Of a stretch of DNA of 64,000 bases, positions 47,228-55,296 are shown piece by piece. Where the stretch lies: the NCBI GenBank assembly GCA_036563615.1, contig DATCMB010000014.1:124001-188000 (forward strand), in the 5' to 3' direction. The notes beneath the pieces were generated by a model. The model saw nothing but the letters and a program-made list of their open reading frames with translations. It was not told the DNA's origin and ran no database searches. Every line of letters starts with the position of its first letter. The stretch's first letter is position 1. This stretch comes from Candidatus Binatia bacterium. Its GTDB lineage: Bacteria > Desulfobacterota > Binatia > UBA12015. The position numbers were made by a program, and so were the translations under genes.

Positions 47228-48058
47228 ATGCCACTGAAGGAGCGCATCGACGGATCACCCTCACCCGGCCTCAGCAACCTGCGGCGCATGATGCCCTACC
47301 TCATGCCGACGCGGAACGAGGCCTACGTGCTGTTCGCGCAGCAGATCCACGCGACGCCGACGCGCGAGCTCGCCGCACGTCTCAACACCAACCGCTCTCC
47401 CGACCGGCCCGTGACGCAGTTCCACCTGCTGCTGCGCGGGCTGACGCACGTGTTCGCCGAGTTCCCGCGCCTGAACCGTTTCGTCGTCGGCGGACGGCAC
47501 TACGACCGCGACGGCATCTGGCTCGCCTTCAGCGCGAAGATGCGCTTCGACGCCGACGCACCGGTGTTCGCGCGCAAGATGCGCTTCTCGACCTCCGAGT
47601 CGCTGCTCGAGATGGTCGACCGCATCTACGAGGTGCTCGAGGACGGGCGCGCGGGGCGCGAGTCGGCGAGCGACCGCGAGGTGAACCAGATCCTGCGCCT
47701 GCCGGGCTTCGCGCGGAAGCTACTCGTGCGCTTCGGACGCCGGCTCGACGCGGCCGGCCTCTTGCCGCGGCAGATGATCGAGAACGACCCGCTCTATGCG
47801 TCGGCGTTCGTCGCCAACCTGGGCAGCGTCGGGCTCGACGCGGCCTACCACCACCTCTTCGAGCACGGCACGACGCCGATCTTCGTCACCATGGGGCGCG
47901 TGCACCGCGCGCCGCACGTCGCCGAGGACGGCAGCGTGGTCGCGCGCGAGGTGTTCGAGCTCAAGTACACCTTCGACGAGCGCACCGAGGACGGCTTCTA
48001 CGCCGCGCGCGCGCTCGAGCGCCTGAAGGATCTGCTCGAGCACCCCGAGCAGCTCTGA
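47228..48058 (+). CDS. Stand-alone 2-oxo acid dehydrogenase E2-type acyltransferase fold, altered active site
   Basis: 276-residue protein matching only the catalytic domain of E2 acyltransferases (chloramphenicol-acetyltransferase fold). It has no lipoyl or subunit-binding domain. The segment ANLGSVGLDAAYHHLFEHGTTP corresponds to the E2 core strand, and the terminal DERTEDGFYAARAL stands where E2 has DHRIVDG, so the catalytic His is replaced by Glu while Asp is kept. It may use a different nucleophile, bind CoA thioesters without transfer, or act on a non-lipoyl acceptor. The frame is intact and the ATG is near a weak ribosome site. Function unknown. Confidence 0.75.
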   Translation: MPLKERIDGSPSPGLSNLRRMMPYLMPTRNEAYVLFAQQIHATPTRELAARLNTNRSPDRPVTQFHLLLRGLTHVFAEFPRLNRFVVGGRHYDRDGIWLAFSAKMRFDADAPVFARKMRFSTSESLLEMVDRIYEVLEDGRAGRESASDREVNQILRLPGFARKLLVRFGRRLDAAGLLPRQMIENDPLYASAFVANLGSVGLDAAYHHLFEHGTTPIFVTMGRVHRAPHVAEDGSVVAREVFELKYTFDERTEDGFYAARALERLKDLLEHPEQL

Positions 48059-48065
48059 GCGGACC

Positions 48066-49343
48066 TCACAGCAGCGGCGTCAAGCAACGCGCGAGACCGT
48101 CGCCGATGCGGTGCAGGAGCGGCCGCCGGCGCCACTCGTCGAGCACGATCTCGCGCGACAGCTCGAGGTCGCTCTCGAACGCCTCGCGCAGCCGCGCCGC
48201 CGTCGTCGTGTCGAGGAAGACCAGGTTGCACTCCGCGTTCCAGTGGAACGAGCGGTAGTCCATGTTGGTCGAGCCGATGACCGACACCCAGTCGTCGGCG
48301 ACCAGGCTCTTCGCGTGCAGGATCGACGCCTCGTACTCGAAGACGCGCACGCCGCGCCGCAAGAGCCCCGCGAAGAAGCCGTGCCCGGCATGGCGGACGA
48401 TCGGCACGTCGCTCAGCGCCGGGAGCAGCAGGCGGACGTCGACGCCGCGCGCGGCCGCGTCGCCGAGCAGGTCGAGCAGCGCGGTCTTTGGCGCGAAGTA
48501 CGAGTTCGTGATCCACACGTAGCGTCGCGCGCCGCCGATGATCGCGGCGAGCACCGCGGCCGACTCCTCGTGGCCGCGACCCGGACGCGAGTCGAGGACC
48601 AGCGTCGGCACGCCGTCGTCGAAGTCCGGCGACAGCGGCGGCAGCTCGAACGGCGTGCCGCCGGCGCGGTGCCAGCCCTCGGCGAACACCACCGCCATCT
48701 CCCACGCGGTGGGCCCCGTGACCGCGACGTGCGTGTCGCGCCACGGGTCGACGCCGTCGACCTTCGTGAGCCCGTACTCGTCGCCGACGTTCATGCCGCC
48801 GGTGAAGGCGACGTCGCGGTCGACGACCAGGATCTTGCGGTGGTCGCGGTGCGCCTGGTTCCAGAGCTTCGAGAACAGCGGATTGTAGAGCCGCACGTCG
48901 ACGCCGCGCTCGAGCAGCTGGTGCCAGAACTCCCGGCGCGTCGCCGACGAGCCGAAGGCGTCGGCGAGGACGCGCACCGTGACGCCGCGCCGCGCGGCCT
49001 CGGCGAGCTGGTGCGCCATCTCGCGCCCGACGCGGTCGTCGTTGAAGATGTAGGACTCGAGCAGCACCTCGCGGCGCGCCGCGGCGATCGCGTCGCGCAT
49101 CGCGGCGAACGCGTCGGCGCCGCGGAAGAACGGCTCGACCTTGTAGGACGGCAAGAGCGGCGCGCCGTCGATCCGCCGCAGCAAGGTCGCGAAGCCCGGA
49201 TCGTGCAGCCCTTCCGGGAGCTCGCGTCCGACCCGGGCGACGCGCGGCGCGCGCAGGTCGGGCGGCAGGACGCGTCCGACGACCGGACGCGGGATCGCCC
49301 GCCAGCGCCGGCGCAGCGCCCGGCTCGCGTTGGCGCGAGACAT
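48066..49343 (-). CDS. Phospholipase D family protein (cardiolipin synthase-like)
   Basis: 425-residue protein with two HKD motifs: HRKILVVD with His168, Lys170 and Asp175, followed by FTGGMNVGDEY, and HAKSLVAD with His343, Lys345 and Asp350, followed by IGSTNMDYRSF. This is the ClsB/ClsC layout: no N-terminal membrane helices, acting on phosphatidylglycerol at the membrane. The basic N-terminus (MSRANASRALRRRW) may bind the membrane. It converges with the E2-like gene (seven bases between stops) and diverges from the crotonase gene. Confidence 0.88.
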   Translation of the reverse strand: MSRANASRALRRRWRAIPRPVVGRVLPPDLRAPRVARVGRELPEGLHDPGFATLLRRIDGAPLLPSYKVEPFFRGADAFAAMRDAIAAARREVLLESYIFNDDRVGREMAHQLAEAARRGVTVRVLADAFGSSATRREFWHQLLERGVDVRLYNPLFSKLWNQAHRDHRKILVVDRDVAFTGGMNVGDEYGLTKVDGVDPWRDTHVAVTGPTAWEMAVVFAEGWHRAGGTPFELPPLSPDFDDGVPTLVLDSRPGRGHEESAAVLAAIIGGARRYVWITNSYFAPKTALLDLLGDAAARGVDVRLLLPALSDVPIVRHAGHGFFAGLLRRGVRVFEYEASILHAKSLVADDWVSVIGSTNMDYRSFHWNAECNLVFLDTTTAARLREAFESDLELSREIVLDEWRRRPLLHRIGDGLARCLTPLL

Positions 49344-49426
49344 CGCCGCGAGCGTCTAGCATGTCGCGCGCGGGCTCGTTGAGCGGCCGCGGCGCTTCGT
49401 CGTAGAGAAGCCGCGAGGAGGTGCTC

Positions 49427-50194
49427 GTGAACACCGTCCGCAGCGAGGACCACGAGGGCGGCGTCCGTCTGCTGACGCTCGACCGTCCGCCGGCGAACGC
49501 GATCGACGAGGAGCTGCTCACCGACCTCGGCGCCGCGCTCACGGCGGCGCGCGACGACCCGAGCGTCCGCGCGCTGATCCTGACCGGCGCGGGCCGCTTC
49601 TTCAGCGGCGGCTTCGACCTCACCGCGCCGCGCCGCGACGAGGCGCGCGCGCTCGAGATGCAGCGCCTCTACCGCGACACGCACCTCGAGCTGCTGACGT
49701 TCCCGAAGCCCACCCTCGCGATGGTGCAGGGTCACGCGATCGCCGGCGGCCTCGTGCTCGCCCTCGCCTGCGACTACCGGCTCGGCCTCGACGGCGACTA
49801 CAAGATCGGCCTCAACGAGGTGGCGATCGGCGCGTCGTTCCCGCGCGTCGCGCTCGAGATCGTCCGCTTGCGCTTGACGGCGCCGCGCGCGACCGAGCTG
49901 CTGCTCGGCGCGGCGATCTACCCGGCGAAGGAGGCGATCCGCCTGGGCGTGGTCGACGAGCTGCTCGCGGCCGACGCGCTCGAGTCGACGGTGCTGCGCC
50001 GCGCGGCGCGCATGGGCAAGTTCCCGCGCGAGGCGTACGCGCACACCAAGGCGCAGCTCGTGGCGGAAGCGGCGGCGCGGGTGCGCGCCGAGACGCCGGA
50101 GGAAGCGCTCGCCGCGGCCGCGGTGTGGGTCACCGAGGAGAGCCGCGCGGCGCGCGCCGCGCAGCGACAGAAGCTGCAGTCCTCGGATGGCTGA
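49427..50194 (+). CDS. Enoyl-CoA hydratase/isomerase family protein
   Basis: 255-residue crotonase. Oxyanion hole residues are in FSGGFDL and GHAIAGGLVLALACDYR. Both catalytic glutamates appear kept: Glu131 in LNEVAIG and Glu157 in ATELLLG. The region usually reading GAGGTQRL is SFPRVAL instead, so substrate preference may differ. The GTG at 49427 has AGGAGG five bases upstream, deciding it over GTG at 49421. Head of a same-strand run of six genes. Confidence 0.9.
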   Translation: MNTVRSEDHEGGVRLLTLDRPPANAIDEELLTDLGAALTAARDDPSVRALILTGAGRFFSGGFDLTAPRRDEARALEMQRLYRDTHLELLTFPKPTLAMVQGHAIAGGLVLALACDYRLGLDGDYKIGLNEVAIGASFPRVALEIVRLRLTAPRATELLLGAAIYPAKEAIRLGVVDELLAADALESTVLRRAARMGKFPREAYAHTKAQLVAEAAARVRAETPEEALAAAAVWVTEESRAARAAQRQKLQSSDG

Positions 50195-50250
50195 CACGAC
50201 GTCCCAGCTTCTCGCTGCGCCGCGTCGGCGGGTCGGCTAGAGTGCGCCGG

Positions 50251-51861
50251 ATGGACGCCTCCTCCGAGCCCGCACCGGCAGATCTGGCCTTCGGCGCCTT
50301 CAGCGAGCGCGGGCCCTGGCAGCTCGACGTCGAGCGCCTGCCCTGGCGCGCCGACACCGAGCGGCTGCGCGCCGCAGCGCGCGCCGAGGTGCCCGTGCTC
50401 ACGCGCGCGCGGCGCATCCCGCCGCTCGGACGCTTCGCCGAGGCGGCAGCGCTGCTCGGCAAGGCCCTCGTCGGCTGGCGCCTCGGCGAGTACCGCGAGG
50501 GCGGCCCGGCGTCGCGCGCCGGGCTGTCGCGCCGGCTGCGCAAGGCGTTCGAGCGCCTCGGACCGGCCTACATCAAGCTCGGCCAGATCGTGTCGTCGGG
50601 CCAGGGGATCTTCCCCGACGAGCTCGTCGAGGAGTTCAAGCTCTGCCGCGACCAGGTGCCGCCCGAGAGCTTCGACACCGTGCGCCAGGTGGTCGAGGAG
50701 GATCTCGGCCGTCCGCTCGAGGAGGTGTTCGCGAGCTTCGATCGCGAGTGCCTCGCCGCGGCGTCGATCGCGCAGGTGCACGCGGCGGTGCTGAAGACCG
50801 GCGAGGAGGTGGTCGTCAAGGTGCAGCGACCGCAGGTCGCGCGCCTCGTGCGCGCCGACATCGAGGCGATGGCGTGGATCGCGCCGTGGCTCGTCGGCCG
50901 CATCCCGGTCGCGGCGCTCGCCAACCCGCCGGCGCTCGTCGAGCTGTTCGCGGAGACCATCGTCGAGGAGCTCGACTTCCGCCTCGAGGCCGAGAACATG
51001 CTCGACATCGCGCACGTCCTGCGCGACGCCGGGCAGACGATCATCGTCGTGCCGCGTCCGCACCCCGATCTGGTGACGCGCCGGGTGCTGGTGATGGAGC
51101 GCCTGCGCGGCTTCAAGTACGAGGACGTCGACGGCATGCGCGCCGCCGGCATCGACACCGAAGGCGTGCTGCGCTCGCTGCTGATCGCGTTCCTCGAGGG
51201 CGCGATGATCTACGGCGTCTTCCACGGCGACCTGCACGGCGGCAACCTGTTCGTCATGGAGGACGGCCGCGTCGCGCTGTTCGACTACGGCATGACGGGC
51301 CGCATGAACGACAAGCAGCGGCTCGCCTTCCTGCGCATGATGATGACCGGCGCGGTCAACGACGTGAAGGGTCAGATCGCCGCCTTCCGCGACCTCGGCG
51401 CGCTGCCCGAGGACGTCGACATCCGCGGGCTCATCAAGGATCTGAAGATCGACAGGCCGGTGCGCGATCCGACCAAGATGAGCGGCGAGGAGCTGATCAA
51501 CGAGATCAAGGACATCCTGAAGGCGCTCCTCGCGCGCGGCGCGAAGCTGCCGAAGCACCTGATGCTCTACGTCAAGAACATGATCTTCATCGACGGCGCG
51601 ATCGTGCGGCTCGCGCCCGACATCGATCTGTTCGCCGAGGTGGGCAAGGTCTACGCGTACTTCGCGACGCGGCACGGGGCGCGCATCCTGAGCGAGATCG
51701 GCTTCGATCCGGCGTCGAACCCGTTCGACCCGACCAACCTGCGCGCGCAGCTCGGCCTCGAGGACGGCGTCGAGTCGCTGACCCACCGCCAGCTGCGCGA
51801 GCGGCGGGCGATCCTGCAGAAGCGCGTCGAGGAAGCGGGCGGGCTGCCGAGCGTCGACTGA
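50251..51861 (+). CDS. ABC1/UbiB family atypical kinase
   Basis: 536-residue ADCK/UbiB-like protein. The KxGQ motif is KLGQ (109-112), the nucleotide loop is AAASIAQVHAA, the catalytic loop is FHGDLHGGN (about 324-332) and the metal motif is DYG in LFDYGMTGR. The family is linked to ubiquinone synthesis or quinone/lipid homeostasis through ATPase activity. The C-terminus has no clear double transmembrane pair; a weak helix lies near 440. ATG at 50251 chosen because the region before it overlaps the crotonase end. Confidence 0.9.
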   Translation: MDASSEPAPADLAFGAFSERGPWQLDVERLPWRADTERLRAAARAEVPVLTRARRIPPLGRFAEAAALLGKALVGWRLGEYREGGPASRAGLSRRLRKAFERLGPAYIKLGQIVSSGQGIFPDELVEEFKLCRDQVPPESFDTVRQVVEEDLGRPLEEVFASFDRECLAAASIAQVHAAVLKTGEEVVVKVQRPQVARLVRADIEAMAWIAPWLVGRIPVAALANPPALVELFAETIVEELDFRLEAENMLDIAHVLRDAGQTIIVVPRPHPDLVTRRVLVMERLRGFKYEDVDGMRAAGIDTEGVLRSLLIAFLEGAMIYGVFHGDLHGGNLFVMEDGRVALFDYGMTGRMNDKQRLAFLRMMMTGAVNDVKGQIAAFRDLGALPEDVDIRGLIKDLKIDRPVRDPTKMSGEELINEIKDILKALLARGAKLPKHLMLYVKNMIFIDGAIVRLAPDIDLFAEVGKVYAYFATRHGARILSEIGFDPASNPFDPTNLRAQLGLEDGVESLTHRQLRERRAILQKRVEEAGGLPSVD

Positions 51862-51893
51862 CGCGCGCGCGAATCGCGTCGAAGGAGCGAGCC

Positions 51894-52670
51894 ATGAACG
51901 GCGAAGCGGCACGGAAGGAAGAAGCGACGGAGCGGCGTCCCGGGCGCTACGTCTTCCAGGGACGCGAGGTGACGCTGCCGGTCGAGGTACGCGACGCCTC
52001 GTCCGGCGCCGTGACCTATCTCGTGTCGGCGCGTGCGGCGCGCGCGCTGCTGCCCGGCCCGGAGCTCGACGTCGTCGAGGTGCTGCCCGGGCAAGCGCTG
52101 TTCTCGATCGCGATCATCGACTACCGCGACAACGACCTCGGCGACTACGACGAGGTCTCGCTCGCGTTCTTCGTGCGCCGCCGCGGCGAGCAGCCCGCGC
52201 TCGGCATCCCGTACATCGGCAGCGCGATCGAGCTCTTCCGCAGCTCGCTCGCGACCTGGATCTGGAAGCTGCCGGTGAACCAGAGCTTCACGCGCGACGC
52301 CGGCGAGGGGATCTGGGGCTTCCCGAAGACCGTCGAGCAGATCGAGTTCGAGGACGCGGGCGGACGCCGTACCTGCCGCCTGGTGATGGACGGCAAGCAC
52401 GTGCTGACGCTGAGCGTGCCGCGCGGCGGCTCGCGCACGCTCGGCGAGACGACGCTCAGCACGTACTCCTACATCGACGGCGTGCTGCACCGCACGCGCT
52501 TCAAGGCCACGGCGAGCGGCGTCGGCTTCACGCTCGGCGGCGCGGACCTGATCCTCGGCACGCACCCGATCGCGGACGAGCTGCGCAAGCTCGGCTTGCC
52601 GCGCACGGCGCTGATGAGCGTGTGGATGGAGCGCCAGCGCGCGCTGTTCGAGGGTCCGGAGCGCGTCTAG
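51894..52670 (+). CDS. Acetoacetate decarboxylase family protein
   Basis: 258-residue protein of the acetoacetate decarboxylase-like fold. Lys145 in GIWGFPKTVEQI sits where the Schiff-base lysine of acetoacetate decarboxylase is expected. Other family marks are PELDVVEVLPGQALFSI, a YRDNDLGDYDEVSLAF block and SVPRGG. Many members decarboxylate or hydrate keto acids other than acetoacetate. The ATG has AAGGAG five bases upstream. It is 32 bases after the UbiB-like stop. Confidence 0.87.
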   Translation: MNGEAARKEEATERRPGRYVFQGREVTLPVEVRDASSGAVTYLVSARAARALLPGPELDVVEVLPGQALFSIAIIDYRDNDLGDYDEVSLAFFVRRRGEQPALGIPYIGSAIELFRSSLATWIWKLPVNQSFTRDAGEGIWGFPKTVEQIEFEDAGGRRTCRLVMDGKHVLTLSVPRGGSRTLGETTLSTYSYIDGVLHRTRFKATASGVGFTLGGADLILGTHPIADELRKLGLPRTALMSVWMERQRALFEGPERV

Positions 52671-52763
52671 AAGATTCCCCTGCCGCTCGCTCGTCGGCCC
52701 GACGCCGAGCTCGACGGCGTCCGCGCTTGTTTGCGCTCGACGGCGGGGATAGACGGTCGCGCC

Positions 52764-53906
52764 ATGTCAACGCTCCGCGCGACCACGATCGCGCTCGTTC
52801 TCTGTCCGGCGCTGCTCGCCGCCACCGTGCGCGAGGCGCCCTCCTCTCTCATCGACACCGAGCTCGATCGCGCGCTGCAGGACGTGGTCGCGGCGCCCGA
52901 CGGTCCGCCGGGCGCGATCGCGGTCGTGCAGCGCGGCGGACGCCTCGAGGTCTTCACCGCCGGGCTCGGCGACGTCGCGCAGCGCCGTCGCATGCGGCCG
53001 ACCGATCACATGCGGGTCGCGAGCGTCGCCAAGGCCTTCAGCGGCGCGGTTGCGCTCTCGCTCGTCGACCGCGGGTTGCTGTCGCTCGACGACACGCTCG
53101 GCGAGCTTCTGCCCGGGCTCGGCAACGGCTGGGAGAGCGTCACGCTGCGCGACCTCTTGAACCACACGAGCGGCGTGCCCTCGTTCACCTCGAGCCTCGA
53201 GTTCGCCGAGCGCATCGACGCCTTTCCGCGCGTTCCGGTGCCGCCGCGCGCGCTCGTCGAGTACGTCGCCGACGAGGAGCTCGAGTTCGAGCCGGGCTCT
53301 CGCTACAGCTACTCGAACACCGACAACATCCTGGTCGGGCTCATGGCGGAGGCCGCGACGGGCCGCGCATACCAGCACCTGCTCGCGGCGCGCGTGCTGA
53401 GCCCGCTCGGTCTGCGTCAGACGTCGCTGCCGTCCGGCTACCGGATGCCGCGGCCGTACATCCACGGCTACGACGTCGCTCCCGGCTTGCCGTTCGACGT
53501 CAGCGAGATCCTCGCCGCGGGCTACACCTGGGCTTCGGGCGGCGTGGTGTCGACGCCGCTCGAGCTGAACCGCTTCATCCGCGCCTACGCCGGCGGCAAG
53601 CTGTTCGGCGGCGAGGCCCGCGCGCAGCAGCTCGAGTTCATTCCCGGCGCGTCGTCGGAGCCGCCCGGCCCCGGACGCAACTCCGCCGGCCTCGGCATCT
53701 TCCGCTACGAGACGGACTGCGGCACGCTCTACGGCCACACCGGCAACATCTTCGGCTACACGCAGTTCGCCGCGGCGACGCTCGACGGACGCCGCTCGGT
53801 GGTCGTGTCGGTGAACGAGCAGATTTCACCGGGTATCCGCGACGACGTGTTCGAGCTGCTGCACCGCGCCTACGAGGTCGCGGCCTGCGCCGCGCTCGCC
53901 GACTGA
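52764..53906 (+). CDS. Class C beta-lactamase-type serine hydrolase, exported
   Basis: 380-residue penicillin-binding-fold enzyme. Signal peptide at 1-20. Catalytic SVAK with Ser87 and Lys90, YSN at 183-185, and HTG at about 327-329 in place of KTG. HTG is common in esterases and D-peptidases of this family, so it may act on peptides or esters rather than beta-lactams. Length fits. Its stop overlaps the next start (TGATG), a likely coupled pair with the DUF4336 gene. Confidence 0.87.
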   Translation: MSTLRATTIALVLCPALLAATVREAPSSLIDTELDRALQDVVAAPDGPPGAIAVVQRGGRLEVFTAGLGDVAQRRRMRPTDHMRVASVAKAFSGAVALSLVDRGLLSLDDTLGELLPGLGNGWESVTLRDLLNHTSGVPSFTSSLEFAERIDAFPRVPVPPRALVEYVADEELEFEPGSRYSYSNTDNILVGLMAEAATGRAYQHLLAARVLSPLGLRQTSLPSGYRMPRPYIHGYDVAPGLPFDVSEILAAGYTWASGGVVSTPLELNRFIRAYAGGKLFGGEARAQQLEFIPGASSEPPGPGRNSAGLGIFRYETDCGTLYGHTGNIFGYTQFAAATLDGRRSVVVSVNEQISPGIRDDVFELLHRAYEVAACAALAD

Positions 53907-54622
53907 TGGCGCACGCGCAAAGCGACGACCGCCCGCTCGAGCAGCTCGACCGCGACCTCTGGATCGCGACCCGCCCGCTGAAGCTCGTCGTCGGCGACAT
54001 CGGCACGCGCATGACGGTGATCCGCCTGGCGAACGGCGATCTCGTCCTGCACTCGCCGGTCGCGCTCGACCCTGCGACCCGCGCCGCGCTCGACGCCCTC
54101 GGACGCGTGCGCTGGGTGGTCGGCCCGTGCAAGGTGCACCATTTCTATCTCGCCGAGTACGTCACGGCGTACCCGGATGCGGAGCTGGTCGGCGCACCCG
54201 GGCTCGCCGAAAAGCGTCGCGACCTGCGCTTCGCGCACGTGCTCGACGCCGAGACCGCGCAGCGGCTCTGGGGCGACGAGGTGCTCGCCTGTCCGGTCGC
54301 GGGCGCGCCGCTCATGAACGAGGTCGCGCTGCTGCACCCGACGTCGCGCACGTTGATCTTGACGGACCTGGTGTTCAACCTCGGCTCGTCCAAGCGCGCG
54401 GGGCTCTTTCTCCGGCTGGTCGGCGCGACGCGCGGCTTCGGGCCGACCCGCATCGTGCGCTTGGCGATCCGCGACCGCGCCGCGGCCCGACGCTCGCTCG
54501 ACCAGATCCTGCGCTGGGACTTCGACCGCGTCGTGATGGCGCACGGCGACGTGCTCGCGACCGGCGGCCACGCCGCGCTAGCGCACGCCTTCGCCTGGCT
54601 CGGCCCCGGCGGCGGTGCTTGA
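53906..54622 (+). CDS. DUF4336 domain-containing protein (MBL-like fold)
   Basis: 238-residue cytoplasmic protein of DUF4336, a metallo-beta-lactamase-fold relative. Features: LWIATRPLKLVVGDIGTRM, VGPCKVHHFYLAEYVTAYPDA and ILTDLVFNLG, and a late VVMAHGDVL. The usual HxHxDH is absent, so it may bind no or a single metal. It starts at the A of the preceding TGA. Function unknown. Confidence 0.82.
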   Translation: MAHAQSDDRPLEQLDRDLWIATRPLKLVVGDIGTRMTVIRLANGDLVLHSPVALDPATRAALDALGRVRWVVGPCKVHHFYLAEYVTAYPDAELVGAPGLAEKRRDLRFAHVLDAETAQRLWGDEVLACPVAGAPLMNEVALLHPTSRTLILTDLVFNLGSSKRAGLFLRLVGATRGFGPTRIVRLAIRDRAAARRSLDQILRWDFDRVVMAHGDVLATGGHAALAHAFAWLGPGGGA

Positions 54623-54635
54623 CGGAGCCTGAGGC

Positions 54636-55025
54636 GTGCAGCTTCGCGTCCTCGACTACGTCGTGCTGATCGTCGCCGACCTCGAGCGCGCGCTCGCCTT
54701 CTACCAGGGCACGCTCGGGCTCGAGCTGCAGCACCGCGCCGAGCGCTACGCGCAGCTCCGCGCCGGCACGACGCGGCTCTCGCTCTACGCGCGCGAGGCG
54801 ATGGCGGAGACGCTCGGGACGCCGCTCGAGCCGCCGTCGCGCACGGCGCCGGCGTTCGAGCTCGGCTTCAAGGTCGAGGACTGCGACGCCGCGTTCGCCG
54901 AGCTCGCCGCGGCGGGCGTCGAGGCGGTGACGCCGCCCACGACGCGGCCCTGGGGTCAGCGTACCGCCTACGTGCGAGATCCCGACGGCAACCTGATCGA
55001 GCTCGCGCAGGACCTGCGCCGCTGA
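54636..55025 (+). CDS. VOC family (glyoxalase/bleomycin resistance-type) protein
   Basis: 129-residue vicinal-oxygen-chelate protein with two beta-alpha-beta-beta-beta modules: LDYVVLIVADLERALAFY and FELGFKVEDCDAAFAEL, ending RDPDGNLIELAQDL. The metal-binding pattern is incomplete to the eye (no clear His in the first strand), so it may be a ligand binder. GTG start at 54636, 13 bases after the DUF4336 stop. Last gene of the plus-strand run. Confidence 0.87.
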   Translation: MQLRVLDYVVLIVADLERALAFYQGTLGLELQHRAERYAQLRAGTTRLSLYAREAMAETLGTPLEPPSRTAPAFELGFKVEDCDAAFAELAAAGVEAVTPPTTRPWGQRTAYVRDPDGNLIELAQDLRR

Positions 55026-55296
55026 GGTCTCGCGGCGCCCGCTCCGCCGGCGACGCAGCCGACGGCGGCTCGAGGCAGGCGAGGTTCTGCGCGCAGTCGT
55101 CGAAGTCGTCGTTCACGACGGATCGGCGCGTTGCCGAACGCCGAGATCGCGCCGAGCGGCAGCGCGATCGCGAGCAGCGCGCCGACCAGAATGCGTCTCC
55201 GCAGCCTCGGGCACGAACCTCGGGAGACGACCCCAGGGGCGGCGCCCCCCAAGATTTCGCCTCGAGGGGGCGCGGCCGGCTCCGGCGGCCCGTCCG

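Noticed and set aside
52764..53906. True class C beta-lactamase
   Set aside because: KTG is HTG and the overall look is that of esterase/D-peptidase relatives; kept only as a serine hydrolase.
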